This document shows positions 40,995 through 49,215 of a DNA stretch of 64,000 nucleotides, piece by piece. Location: assembly GCF_015709515.1 (NCBI RefSeq), contig NZ_JADNQZ010000050.1, positions 1 to 64,000 on the forward strand, written 5' to 3'. The notes beneath the pieces are model-generated. The model did not search any database. It was not told the origin of the DNA and was given only the letters and a program-made list of their open reading frames with translations. Within the stretch, counting starts at the first letter, position 1. The number at the start of each line of letters is the position of its first letter. The stretch comes from Methylocystis sp. H62. GTDB taxonomy: Bacteria; Pseudomonadota; Alphaproteobacteria; Rhizobiales; Beijerinckiaceae. Made by a program: the position numbers and the translations under genes.

Positions 40995-42314
40995 TCAGCC
41001 CGCTACGGCGTCCCAGAGCAGCTTCGCGTTCAGCGCGATGATGACGACGGCGATGAGCGCCGCAAGCGCGGTGGTGCGTTTGGGCGCGACGAGTTCTCCC
41101 ATCACGCTGCGCTGCGCCGTGAAGGCGACGAGCGGCACGACGGCGAACGGCAGCGTCACGCTCAGCGCCACCTGGCTCATGACGAGCAGCTGCGCCGTCG
41201 CCGATTCGCCGGCGTAAAGCGTCACGCCGATCGCCGGCGCGATCGCGATGCAGCGGGTGATGAGGCGGCGCGTCGCCGGCTTCATCCGCAGTCGCACAAA
41301 TCCTTCCATGACGATCTGGCCGGTGAGGGTGGCGGTCACGGTCGAATTGAGCCCGCAGGCGATGAGCGCGACGGCGAAGAGCGTCGCCGCCACCGGTTGT
41401 CCGAGCAGCGGCGCGATCAGCCTGTAGGCCTCGCCAAGCTCCGCGACTTCGGTATGGCCGGTCGCGTGGAAGACGGCGGCGGCGAGAACGAGGATGGCGC
41501 CGTTGACGAACAGCGCGAGAAACAGCGCCAGCGTGCTGTCGATCACCGCGAAGCGAATCGCCTCGCGCTTCTTGTCGAGCGGCTCGGCCACGGCGCGGGT
41601 CTGCACGACGAAAGAGTGCAGGAAGAGATTATGCGGCATCACCGTCGCGCCGAGAATGCCGAGGCCGATGTAGAGCATCTCGGGATCGGTGAAAAAGCGC
41701 CGGGTCGGCACGAGTCCTTGCGCGACCTGCGCCAGATCTGGGTGCGCCATGATGAGTTGCGCGAGGAAGGAAAAGGCGATGAGCGCCAGCATCGCCACCA
41801 CGAAAAGCTCGATCTTGCGAAAGCCGGCCCGCTCCAAAGCAAGCACCAGAAAGGTGTCGAGCACCGTGATCAGGATGCCGACCGCAAGCGGCAGGCCGAA
41901 CAGCAATTGCAGGCCGATGGCGGTGCCGATCACTTCGGCGAGATCCGTGGCGAAAATGCCGACTTCCGCCAAGATCCAGAGCCCGACCGCGGCCGGGAAG
42001 GGATAATGCCGCCGGCAGGCCTGCGCGAGATCCAGCTCCGCGCCGACGCCGAGCCGGGCCGCAAGGGATTGCAGGACGATCGCCATTAAGCTCGACAGCA
42101 CGGCGACGAAAAGCAGCGCCGTGCCGAATTTCGAGCCGCCGGCGAGCGCCGTCGCCCAATTGCCGGGGTCCATATAGCCGGTGGCGACGAGATAGCCGGG
42201 ACCCAGAAACACGAAGAGCCGCCGGAGAAATCTGCCGCCTTCGGGCACATGCACGGAGCGGCGCATATCGCCGCGTTGCGGAGCGGGCGCGTTGGCGGTC
42301 GTCGCTGGCGTCAC
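40995..42314 (-). CDS. mntH: NRAMP-family divalent metal (Mn2+/Fe2+) transporter
   Basis: About 439 residues from GTG 42314, chosen because GGAG lies six bases upstream; GTG 42326 and further upstream starts are also open. The NRAMP signature is clear: FLGPGYLVATGYMDPGNWAT in span 1 (metal-binding D-P-G-N), HNLFLHSFVVQTR in span 6 (M-P-H motif as GATVMPHNL), and eleven hydrophobic spans. It imports Mn2+ or Fe2+ with protons across the inner membrane. No Fur, MntR or manganese-riboswitch motif was recognised in the roughly 290-bp upstream region shared with the bicupin gene. Confidence 0.95.
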   Translation of the reverse strand: MTPATTANAPAPQRGDMRRSVHVPEGGRFLRRLFVFLGPGYLVATGYMDPGNWATALAGGSKFGTALLFVAVLSSLMAIVLQSLAARLGVGAELDLAQACRRHYPFPAAVGLWILAEVGIFATDLAEVIGTAIGLQLLFGLPLAVGILITVLDTFLVLALERAGFRKIELFVVAMLALIAFSFLAQLIMAHPDLAQVAQGLVPTRRFFTDPEMLYIGLGILGATVMPHNLFLHSFVVQTRAVAEPLDKKREAIRFAVIDSTLALFLALFVNGAILVLAAAVFHATGHTEVAELGEAYRLIAPLLGQPVAATLFAVALIACGLNSTVTATLTGQIVMEGFVRLRMKPATRRLITRCIAIAPAIGVTLYAGESATAQLLVMSQVALSVTLPFAVVPLVAFTAQRSVMGELVAPKRTTALAALIAVVIIALNAKLLWDAVAG

Positions 42315-42607
42315 ATTTGTCTCCACGAGGGGCCGGGACGGCCGGGCACAGGATCTACTTGGCAAGGCCGGGAAGGGCCGCTTCTGCGCAAGAAGTTTTC
42401 GCCTTAAGGCTTCCCTTTGTCACCAATGTAAATCGCGTCGGGAGAATTTCATCGGCGGGGCGAAGCGCAGTCGCCGCAGCCGCGGCTTGTCGCGCGCGAT
42501 CCGAGCAGGCATGCTCGCAAGCTGAGCCGTCGCGATTCAGAATCAGCCGATGTGCTTGTCATGCGACGAGAGATTGCGACACACAGTCAGAATAGCGGGG
42601 GCTGGTA

Positions 42608-43714
42608 ATGTTCTCATTGACGATCCCGATAAGCTCGGAAGGCGGACACACGAGCTTCCATAACAATGTGCCCGATCCCGTGACCTCGGGCGCCGAGCTG
42701 CCGACGTTCAAGTTCGAGCTTGAAAAATCTCAAGGACGCGTCGACGGCGCCAGCTATGGCAAGGAAGCGACCGTCGCGCAGCTGCCGATCTCCAAGGATA
42801 TCGCCGGCGTTTCAATGCGCATGGAGCAGGGCGTCATGCGCGAGCTTCATTGGCACGCGACCGCCGCCGAATGGGGCTTCGTCACCGAGGGACGGGTGCG
42901 CACCACCGTCATCGATCCGGCGGGATGCTCGGAGACCAATGACTTTGAGGCGGGCGATCTTTGGTATTTTCCGCGCGGCCATGGCCATGTCATCGAGACG
43001 CTGGGAAAAGACCTGTGTCATTTCATCCTCGTCTTCGACAACGGCTATTTCTCCGAATTCGGCACCTTCAGCATCAGCGACTGGCTCGGCCATGCGCCCA
43101 AGGAGCTGCTCGCCAAGAATTTCGGCGTCCCGGCGTCGACCTTCGACAGTTTCCCCAAGCAGGAAGTCTATTTCGCACGGGGCAATAATCCGCCGGAGAC
43201 CCCCACGCGACCGTTGCAGGGATGGAAGCCGCCGCCGCTCACCCACAAATACAGCCTTCTGTCGCAGAAGCCCTTCGAGACGTTCCCCGGCGGAATCGAG
43301 TGGCGCGTCGACGGCTCGCAATTCCCGATTTCGACGACGATGACCGGCGTCGTTCTGGAAATGGAGCCAGGCTCGCTTCGCGAACTGCATTGGCACCCCA
43401 ATGCGTCCGAATGGCAATATGTGCTGAGCGGCCAGCTTTGCGTCACGCTGTTTGGGTCAAAGGGCCGCTGGCGCCAGGAGACGTTCTCGAAAGGCGACGT
43501 CGGCTACATTCCACAGGGCATGGGTCATTCGCTCGAAAATGTCGGGACCGAGACGGTGCGCGTGCTGATCGTCTTCAACAACGCGCATTATCAGACGATC
43601 GATCTGTCGCAATGGATCGCCGGCAATCCGACGGACATTCTCGCGACGAATTTCGGGCAGGATCCGTCGGTCTTCGAGAAATTCCCGCGCAGGGACGTCT
43701 TTATGACGAAATAG
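42608..43714 (+). CDS. Oxalate decarboxylase-like bicupin with altered active-site lid
   Basis: 368 residues with two cupin domains. Cupin 1 Mn ligands are His81, His83, Glu88 and His127 (LHWHATAAEWGF, GHGHVIE). Cupin 2 ligands are His261, His263, Glu268 and His307 (LHWHPNASEWQY, GMGHSLE). Overall it follows OxdC (DWLGHAPKELLAKNFGV). The mobile lid over site 1, SENST in Bacillus OxdC, reads SEFGT here (149-153): the catalytic Glu is kept but Asn-Ser is replaced. Lid changes shift OxdC between decarboxylase and oxidase, so specificity may differ. There is no signal peptide. GGGGG precedes the ATG. Confidence 0.88.
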   Translation: MFSLTIPISSEGGHTSFHNNVPDPVTSGAELPTFKFELEKSQGRVDGASYGKEATVAQLPISKDIAGVSMRMEQGVMRELHWHATAAEWGFVTEGRVRTTVIDPAGCSETNDFEAGDLWYFPRGHGHVIETLGKDLCHFILVFDNGYFSEFGTFSISDWLGHAPKELLAKNFGVPASTFDSFPKQEVYFARGNNPPETPTRPLQGWKPPPLTHKYSLLSQKPFETFPGGIEWRVDGSQFPISTTMTGVVLEMEPGSLRELHWHPNASEWQYVLSGQLCVTLFGSKGRWRQETFSKGDVGYIPQGMGHSLENVGTETVRVLIVFNNAHYQTIDLSQWIAGNPTDILATNFGQDPSVFEKFPRRDVFMTK

Positions 43715-43719
43715 CCGGA

Positions 43720-43741
43720 GAGGCGCGTGCGAGCGCGCCTC
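43720..43741. terminator. Hairpin between convergent genes
   Basis: GAGGCGCG (43720-43727) and CGCGCCTC (43734-43741) form an 8-bp perfect stem with a 6-nt loop between the stops of the bicupin and phosphatase-Nudix genes. There is no T-tract, so a terminator role is likely but not certain. Confidence 0.5.
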
Positions 43742-43752
43742 GAGCGCGCCCA

Positions 43753-44847
43753 TCACTTGCTGACCTTTCGCAGCAGCGCCTCGAGCCCTTCGGGGAAAAT
43801 CAGATCGTGCGAGACCGCGATCTCGTCCGCGCTCCACCAGCGCCAGCCGAGCACATGGATTTTTTCCTCCTCGGTCAGGTCGCGCGGCTCGATCGCGAAG
43901 CGTTCGGTGCGGATGAGAAAATAGCGCTCTGCCGCCTGATGCCAGTCGTCGCCGATCTCCATCGGAAATTCGCGCGTCGCGACGACCGGACCGGGATCGA
44001 GAAGGGTGAGGCCCGTCTCTTCATAGACCTCCCGACGCAGCGCCGACTCGAAGTCCTCGCCTTCCATGACCGCGCCGCCCGGCGTCGCCCAGAAGTGATG
44101 ATGTCCGAGCGCCAGAAAATGCGGCGTGAGCCCGCCGGCGTAGCGCATCAGCAGGACGTCGTTATCCTGATCGACGATCAAGGCGCGCGCGGCTTCGCGG
44201 CGTGGCAGTTCGCGGCCGTCCCATGGCGCGGCGATTTCGGCGCGTCCCTCCGGCGTCGCCCAGTCGACGAGCGACCATTTCCCGTCCTCATAAGCGATCC
44301 AATTCGGCGTGGCGTTGAGCACCGGATGCTCGCGCTTTTCGTCGAGCCTCTTGCCGGCGGCGAGGCGCCAGGCGATGTCGAGCACGCCCGCATGGGCGAC
44401 GACGAGCACGGTCTCGCCGGCGCTTTCCCGGGCGATCTGGGTCAAAGCCCGGCGCACCCGCTCGGCGAAATGTTCCAGGCTTTCGCCTTGCGGCGCGGCG
44501 AAATCCGGCCGGCGCGTCAGATAGTTCGGATAGATGTCGGCGTGCGTCGCCTGCACTTCCGCATGGGTGTGGCCCTGCCAAACGCCGTCGTCTTTCTCGC
44601 GCAGCGCTGGGGTCTTGGCGACGTCGAGGCCGCGCGCGCCGGCGATCGGCGTCGCTGTCGCGAGCGCGCGACGCAGGTCGCTCGAATAGACTCTGTCGAA
44701 ATGCGCGCCGGCGAGCTCCTTCGCCAGGGCGGCCGCCTGCGCGCGTCCGCGGGCGTTCAGCGCAATGTCGAACTGGCCCTGAAAGCGCCTTTCGATATTC
44801 CAGTTGGTCTCGCCGTGTCGTGCGAGACACAGAAGCGTGCGGGGCAT
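43753..44847 (-). CDS. Histidine phosphatase - Nudix hydrolase fusion
   Basis: 364 residues in two parts. Residues about 1-205 are a phosphoglycerate-mutase-like histidine phosphatase with LARHGETNWN (Arg-His-Gly), SSDLRRALATATPIA and the second His in VLVVAHAGVLDIAW. Residues about 215-360 are a Nudix domain with the complete box GGAVMEGEDFESALRREVYE followed by ETGLTL. The two usually occur as separate proteins acting on phosphorylated or nucleoside-diphosphate compounds. The frame is continuous and the codon pattern uniform, so the fusion looks genuine. A combined role such as stepwise removal of phosphates from a damaged or signalling nucleotide is speculation. Confidence 0.9.
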   Translation of the reverse strand: MPRTLLCLARHGETNWNIERRFQGQFDIALNARGRAQAAALAKELAGAHFDRVYSSDLRRALATATPIAGARGLDVAKTPALREKDDGVWQGHTHAEVQATHADIYPNYLTRRPDFAAPQGESLEHFAERVRRALTQIARESAGETVLVVAHAGVLDIAWRLAAGKRLDEKREHPVLNATPNWIAYEDGKWSLVDWATPEGRAEIAAPWDGRELPRREAARALIVDQDNDVLLMRYAGGLTPHFLALGHHHFWATPGGAVMEGEDFESALRREVYEETGLTLLDPGPVVATREFPMEIGDDWHQAAERYFLIRTERFAIEPRDLTEEEKIHVLGWRWWSADEIAVSHDLIFPEGLEALLRKVSK

Positions 44848-45085
44848 GTCGTTTCGGATTTAAGGCGCAGGAGTCGCTGTGCAAAGCCGCCGGGCGTCTA
44901 CGCCCGCGGCGTCCGGCGTTCTAGGGCCTTGCAGTGCAAAAGTCAGTCCGCATTCGCGGGGACGCGGCGAATAACCGCAAGCGACTGGCGCGCGCTACGC
45001 AAAAGTGGCGGCGATTTCGGCGCAGAGCCCGCCCTAAACTTTTGAGATTGATCCGCATTCGGACGTTGACCACATCCAGCGTGAT

Positions 45086-45340
45086 CTAATGTCTCAAGCC
45101 GGTGGTGAATTCCCCCGCCCGCAGCCTCGCGGGCAGCGTTTCCGCGAACACCGCCACCGATTCCTCGCCATAGGTGGCCACCAGTTCGCGCAACGCCGCG
45201 CAGAGGGCGGCATGCGCGAAGGAATCGCTTTCGATCCCCGCGAGAATCGCCTCGGCGAAAGCCTCGGTGACATAGGCGAGGGCGGCTCGGTGCTGGTCCC
45301 CGCCCAAGTCGTAGAGCGAGGCGACGTTCAATTCGTTCAT
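45086..45340 (-). CDS. Small hypothetical protein
   Basis: 84 residues, mostly helical and acidic: MNELNVASLYDLGGDQHRAA, EAFAEAILAGIESDSFAHAA, LCAALRELVATYGEESVAVF. No signal peptide or membrane segment. I recognise no family, but the balanced composition and lack of Arg-rich shadow character make a real gene plausible. It is flanked by non-coding DNA on both sides: 44848-45085 contains a 13-bp remnant (CAGCGTGATCTAA at 45077-45089) matching the tail of the dispersed palindromic element. Confidence 0.6.
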   Translation of the reverse strand: MNELNVASLYDLGGDQHRAALAYVTEAFAEAILAGIESDSFAHAALCAALRELVATYGEESVAVFAETLPARLRAGEFTTGLRH

Positions 45341-45412
45341 GACGCCACTCTAGAGAAGCCGCCCGCGCCGCGCGAGGCGACGCTCGCCGGAAGGTTAATT
45401 TCGCGAGTCCGC

Positions 45413-46009
45413 TTAGGGGTTTCCGTAGCGATAGGTGATGTCGCGGGTCAGCCGGGACGCCTCAGCGAGATAGCGGGAGATCACCGTCTTGGCGTTGGGC
45501 GTGCAGGCCCGATAGGTCAGCTCATAGCCGCGAAATCCGTGGTTGAACGACGCCATGAGCCTCTGGCGGCGCGCGCCGCTGGGGGCGTCGGCGTCGAGCA
45601 GCGCCGACATCTTCCCCCGCCATTCCTCGCCGTCGCCCGACCCGCAGAGGTCGCGCAGGAAGGCCAGCGCGCCGAGGACTTCCGAGAGCCGCGTGATCTG
45701 GGGATCGTAGGGCGGCGGCGGCCCCTCCGGTCCGCTTGGCGCCGCCGGCGCGCCGGTGGTTGCTGGCGCGCCGGGGGATTGTTGATTTTGACGCTTGGTT
45801 TGGGTCTGCGCGGCGCCGTCCCGCTTGCGCGGCGGCGGACGTTCCGACCGTCTCGGCGCGCTGGGCGCGCGTCGGGCGCGGCGGGGGCCGTCGTAGCCGC
45901 CGCCGAAAAGGAAATCGAAAGGATCCTGCGCGGCGGCCTCGGCCGAAAAAAGCGCCGCGGCCGCCGCCACAACGAGCGCCGCCGTCGCGCGCTTTGCTTG
46001 CCCTGTCAT
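45413..46009 (-). CDS. Exported TIGR02301-type hypothetical protein
   Basis: 198 residues from ATG 46009, whose start overlaps the pdxH stop by 4 bp. A signal peptide ([20 protein letters not shown], cleavage after AAA-QDP) is followed by a Pro/Arg-rich linker (residues 40-90) and a conserved C-terminal domain: [35 protein letters not shown] and [20 protein letters not shown]. This matches an alphaproteobacterial family (TIGR02301) of unknown function that often follows pdxH or cell-wall genes. The longer frame to 46558 is a shadow of pdxH. Confidence 0.82.
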   Translation of the reverse strand: MTGQAKRATAALVVAAAAALFSAEAAAQDPFDFLFGGGYDGPRRARRAPSAPRRSERPPPRKRDGAAQTQTKRQNQQSPGAPATTGAPAAPSGPEGPPPPYDPQITRLSEVLGALAFLRDLCGSGDGEEWRGKMSALLDADAPSGARRQRLMASFNHGFRGYELTYRACTPNAKTVISRYLAEASRLTRDITYRYGNP

Positions 46010-46620
46010 GGATAGAGCCGCTCCTTTTGCCAATCTTGACCCGGCTCGGCCCGGAAAAAGCGGACGCGGTCGTGGAGCCGGAACGGCCGATCGGACCAGA
46101 ATTCCATCGCGACCGGCGCAATTCGAAAGCCGCGCCAATAAGGCGGGCGGGGAATGCCGCCCACCGCATATTTGGCGGCGAAGACGGCGACGGACTTTTC
46201 GAGCGCGAACCGGCTTTCCAGCGGGCGCGACTGTTGGCTCGCCCACGCGCCAATGCGGGAATCGCGCGGCCGGCTGGCGAAATATTCGTCCGCCTCGGCG
46301 TCGCTGACGCGGCTGACGGGTCCGCGCAGCCGCACCTGCCGGCGCAGCGACTTCCAGTGAAAGAGCCCCGCCGCCTGCATGTTGGCCTCGAGTTGGCGCC
46401 CCTTGGCGCTCTCGGCGTTGGTGTAGAAGACGAAACCCTCTGGCGTCCATTCCTTCAGGAGCACCATGCGCGCGTCGGGCAGGCCGTGCGCGTCGGCCGT
46501 CGCCAAGACCATCGCCTCGGGATCGTTCGGCTCCTTGAGTTGAGCCTCCTGGAACCATTGACCAAACAATGCGAAAGGTTCGGCGGCCTCGACAAAGTCA
46601 CCCGACGTTAACGCGTTCAA
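46006..46620 (-). CDS. pdxH: Pyridoxamine 5'-phosphate oxidase
   Basis: About 204 residues from TTG 46620, preceded by AAGGA at seven bases; TTG 46638 is an alternative. It oxidises pyridoxine/pyridoxamine phosphate to pyridoxal phosphate with FMN, feeding the PLP enzymes including GcvP. Typical segments: [78 protein letters not shown] and the C-terminal [20 protein letters not shown]. Length and motifs are normal. It is coupled to the TIGR02301 gene and diverges from the lipoprotein gene. Confidence 0.96.
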   Translation of the reverse strand: MNALTSGDFVEAAEPFALFGQWFQEAQLKEPNDPEAMVLATADAHGLPDARMVLLKEWTPEGFVFYTNAESAKGRQLEANMQAAGLFHWKSLRRQVRLRGPVSRVSDAEADEYFASRPRDSRIGAWASQQSRPLESRFALEKSVAVFAAKYAVGGIPRPPYWRGFRIAPVAMEFWSDRPFRLHDRVRFFRAEPGQDWQKERLYP

Positions 46621-46721
46621 GCGAGAGTCCTTTCTCAAGCCGATTCAAAGATCGGCGCTTCAAAGGTGGCGCTTTGCAGTTCCAGTGCGTCAGACATACC
46701 GCCGCTTGCGTCATTGCTCAA

Positions 46722-47171
46722 ATGTCGCGCGGCGCAAGGCTCATTGTCCTGACGGCGACGGCCGGCGGCCTCGCCGGCTGTTCGATCGCCGTGCCCATGG
46801 CCTCCGACCCTTCCGTCATGTGGAATTCGGAACGCGTCGCGTCGGACGTCACAAGCGCGATTCCAAAATCTCCTCCCAAACTGTCCGGCGCGCTCGATTC
46901 GGAAGATCAGCGCCGCGCCATCGCCGCGCTGAGCACCGCGCTCGATCCGCAAGGAAGCGGGACGAGCGTCAATTGGGACAATCCGCAGAGCGGCGCGAAG
47001 GGCTCCTTCACCCCGGTGGGCCAGGCCTATCCGCTGGAAGGCAGAATCTGCCGCGCCTTTCATGGCGACATCGTCGTGAAAGAAACTGAGGAAAGCCTTC
47101 AGGGCGCGGCCTGTCGGGAAAAAACCGCTGAATGGGCGCTCACCGAGGTGAAACGTTCCAGGAAAGGATGA
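46722..47171 (+). CDS. Lipoprotein, RT0821/Lpp0805-type surface protein
   Basis: 149 residues from ATG 46722. The N-terminus (MSRGARLIVLTATAGG followed by LAGC) is a lipoprotein signal with lipidated Cys20. The mature domain contains ALDPQGSGTSVNWDNPQSGA, KGSFTPVGQAYPLEGRICRA and GAACREKTAEWAL, matching small outer-membrane or surface proteins (17-kDa antigen-like) found across alphaproteobacteria. Function is unknown; an envelope location is predicted. Upstream in-frame codons back to 46569 run over the pdxH promoter region and are not used. The next gene begins 1 bp after its stop. Confidence 0.82.
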   Translation: MSRGARLIVLTATAGGLAGCSIAVPMASDPSVMWNSERVASDVTSAIPKSPPKLSGALDSEDQRRAIAALSTALDPQGSGTSVNWDNPQSGAKGSFTPVGQAYPLEGRICRAFHGDIVVKETEESLQGAACREKTAEWALTEVKRSRKG

Positions 47172-47172
47172 C

Positions 47173-47457
47173 ATGTCGGCGCGCTTCGGCAAATGGCTCA
47201 TTGTGACGACCATCGCCGCGCTCCTGGCGATTCCGGCGTTCTTTTTCCTTTCGCGCGCCATCACGGCCTGGCGGCAAGGCTACGACTGGGCGGAAATGGA
47301 TTGGGACGACAAGGGCCATACGTCGATGACGGATTTCCTGCGCGCCGCCGACGTCGGCAAGCGGCCGGTCGACGTCAATGGCCAGTCTTGCGTCGAATAT
47401 TTCATCTACAGGGACGGGATCACGGTGAAGATCGTCTGTCCGCAACGCCGAAGCTAA
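47173..47457 (+). CDS. Small single-pass membrane protein
   Basis: 94 residues: MSARFGKWLIVTTIAALLA begins a membrane anchor running to PAFFFLSRAI, followed by a soluble domain with GYDWAEMDWDDKGHTSMTDF and SCVEYFIYRDGITVKIVCP. AGGAAAGGATGAC precedes the ATG and only 1 bp separates it from the lipoprotein stop, so the two are cotranscribed. I recognise no family. The two Cys of the soluble part could pair in the periplasm. It overlaps the convergent FAD dehydrogenase by 4 bp. Confidence 0.78.
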   Translation: MSARFGKWLIVTTIAALLAIPAFFFLSRAITAWRQGYDWAEMDWDDKGHTSMTDFLRAADVGKRPVDVNGQSCVEYFIYRDGITVKIVCPQRRS

Positions 47458-48878
47458 AGCAACACGCCCGGATTGAGGATGCCGTTGGGGTCGAGCGCCG
47501 CCTTGATGGCGCGCATGGCGTCGAGCGCAACGGGGTCTTTCGTTTCGCGCAATAAATCGCGCTTCAGCCGTCCGATTCCATGTTCGGCGGAAATCGAGCC
47601 GCCGAACTCATGCACGACGCCGTGGACGATGGCGTTGACCTCCGCCCAGCGCGCGATGAATTCCGCTCTATCGGCGCCGACAGGCTGCGAGACATTATAG
47701 TGGATGTTGCCGTCGCCCATATGGCCGAAGGGCACCGGCCGCGCCAGCGGGAAAGCGTCGCGCAGCCGTCGCCCAGCCTCCTCGATGAAGCGCGGAATCG
47801 CGTTCACCGGAACGGCGATGTCGTGCTTGATCGAGCCGCCTTCGCGCTTCTGGGCTTCCGACATGCTTTCGCGCAGCTTCCAGAGCGCGCGCGCCTGATC
47901 CAGCGATTGCGCCAGGGTCGCGTCCTGGGCCAGATCGGCGTCGATGGCGGCGGCGAGAATCTCGGCTGCGGCGCGCTCGGCTTCGCCATCGGCGAAGGCG
48001 GCAAGCTCGATCAGCGCATACCAGTCGTGCGGCTGCGCCAGAGGATCGCGCGCCCCAGGAATGTGACGCAGGACGAGTTCGAGGCCCTGCCGCGACACGA
48101 GTTCGAAGGCGTGGAGCATCGGACCCGCACGGCCTTTGACGAAGTTCAGCAGCAAAAGCGCCTGAGCTGGATCGCGGAGCCCGAGAAAGGCGACGGCGTG
48201 GGAGCGCGGGGGCGGGAAAAGCTTCAGCGTCGCGGCGGTGATGACGCCGAGCGTGCCTTCCGAACCGACAAACAGGCGCGTCAAATCGTAGCCGGTGTTG
48301 TCCTTGCGCAGGGCGCCGAGGGTCGAGAGCAGCCGTCCGTTGGCAAGCGCGACCTCGACGCCCAGCACCAAATCGCGCATCGAGCCATAGGCGAGGACAT
48401 GCACCCCGCCGGCGTTGGTCGCGAGATTGCCGCCGATGGTGCAGCTGCCTTCGGAGGCCAGCGAAAGCGGGAAGTAGCGGTCGGCGGCCTGCGCGGCGTC
48501 TTGCGCCTGCGACAGCGTGACGCCGGCCTCGACCGTCATCGCGTCGGCCGTCGCGTCGACGGCGCGAATCTGATTGAGACGTTCGAGCGAGAGCACGACG
48601 GATGCGCCGGCTGGGTCGGGGGTTTGTCCGCCGACGAGTCCGGTGTTGCCGCCCTGGGGCGTTACGGACGCGCCGGTTTCGTTGCACAGCGCCAGGACGC
48701 CGGCGACTTCTTGCGGGCTTCCTGGCTTGAGAACGCAGAGCGCGCGGCCATGATAGAGGTCGCGAGGCTCAGCCAGGTAAGGGGACATCGCCGTCGCATC
48801 CGTTACGACGGCCGCCTCGCCGACGATGGCCGCGAGACGAGAAAGCAAAAGAGGCGCGTCAGACCGATTGGCTGTCAC
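47454..48878 (-). CDS. FAD-linked oxidoreductase (D-2-hydroxyacid / D-lactate dehydrogenase type)
   Basis: 474 residues from GTG 48878. The N-terminal FAD-binding type 4 domain shows VTPQGGNTGLVGGQTPDPAG, SEGSCTIGGNLATNAGGVHV and LFVGSEGTLGVITAATLKLF. The C-terminal cap has FGHMGDGNIHYNVSQPVG and GGSISAEHGIGRLKRDLLRE. These are the hallmarks of the GlcD/D-2-hydroxyglutarate dehydrogenase family that oxidises D-lactate, glycolate or D-2-hydroxyglutarate. No glcE or glcF neighbours exist, which favours the single-subunit D-lactate or D-2-hydroxyglutarate type. Glycolate oxidation would suit a glyoxylate-using methylotroph but is not supported by the context. Confidence 0.92.
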   Translation of the reverse strand: MTANRSDAPLLLSRLAAIVGEAAVVTDATAMSPYLAEPRDLYHGRALCVLKPGSPQEVAGVLALCNETGASVTPQGGNTGLVGGQTPDPAGASVVLSLERLNQIRAVDATADAMTVEAGVTLSQAQDAAQAADRYFPLSLASEGSCTIGGNLATNAGGVHVLAYGSMRDLVLGVEVALANGRLLSTLGALRKDNTGYDLTRLFVGSEGTLGVITAATLKLFPPPRSHAVAFLGLRDPAQALLLLNFVKGRAGPMLHAFELVSRQGLELVLRHIPGARDPLAQPHDWYALIELAAFADGEAERAAAEILAAAIDADLAQDATLAQSLDQARALWKLRESMSEAQKREGGSIKHDIAVPVNAIPRFIEEAGRRLRDAFPLARPVPFGHMGDGNIHYNVSQPVGADRAEFIARWAEVNAIVHGVVHEFGGSISAEHGIGRLKRDLLRETKDPVALDAMRAIKAALDPNGILNPGVLL

Positions 48879-48913
48879 AGTCAGTAAGATGCGCCCTTTT
48901 TGTCGCGCTGTCC

Positions 48914-49033
48914 TTAGCGATAGGGACGGCGGCGATCATCTTTGCGGCGGGCGTAGACATAAGCGCGCGCGGCGACAGGCGCGCTTGCGAGGACGATACT
49001 GCATAATGTCGCGGCGATAAGCGCATTCATCAT
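48914..49033 (-). CDS. 39-residue exported or membrane microprotein
   Basis: A short frame MMNALIAATLCSIVLASA continuing PVAARAYVYARRKDDRRRPYR, preceded by a strong ribosome site (AAGGAG six bases before the first ATG). It has a hydrophobic signal-like segment, an AxA cleavage motif and a very basic tail. No homologue is recalled. Strength of the ribosome site and the signal-like pattern make translation plausible; the tail might act in the periplasm or at the membrane. It lies alone in about 340 bp between two larger minus-strand genes. Confidence 0.55.
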   Translation of the reverse strand: MMNALIAATLCSIVLASAPVAARAYVYARRKDDRRRPYR

Positions 49034-49215
49034 GACGTTCTCCTTCCAGACCTCGGAAATCATTGAATTTCCGGCTACGCTGGAGCACTCGCAAATCCTA
49101 TGCCTGATTTGGGCGCCCGGCAACTCCGCTCTGCCAGAACCCGGCCGCGCCTCTGCGTTTCTTGACTGTCCTGTGACATTCTTGGCACGCAAGAGCGACG
49201 CCGGCGCCGACAATT

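Noticed and set aside
42315-42607. Manganese (yybP-ykoY) riboswitch or Fur box before mntH
   Set aside because: No conserved loop or box sequence was recognised in this region.
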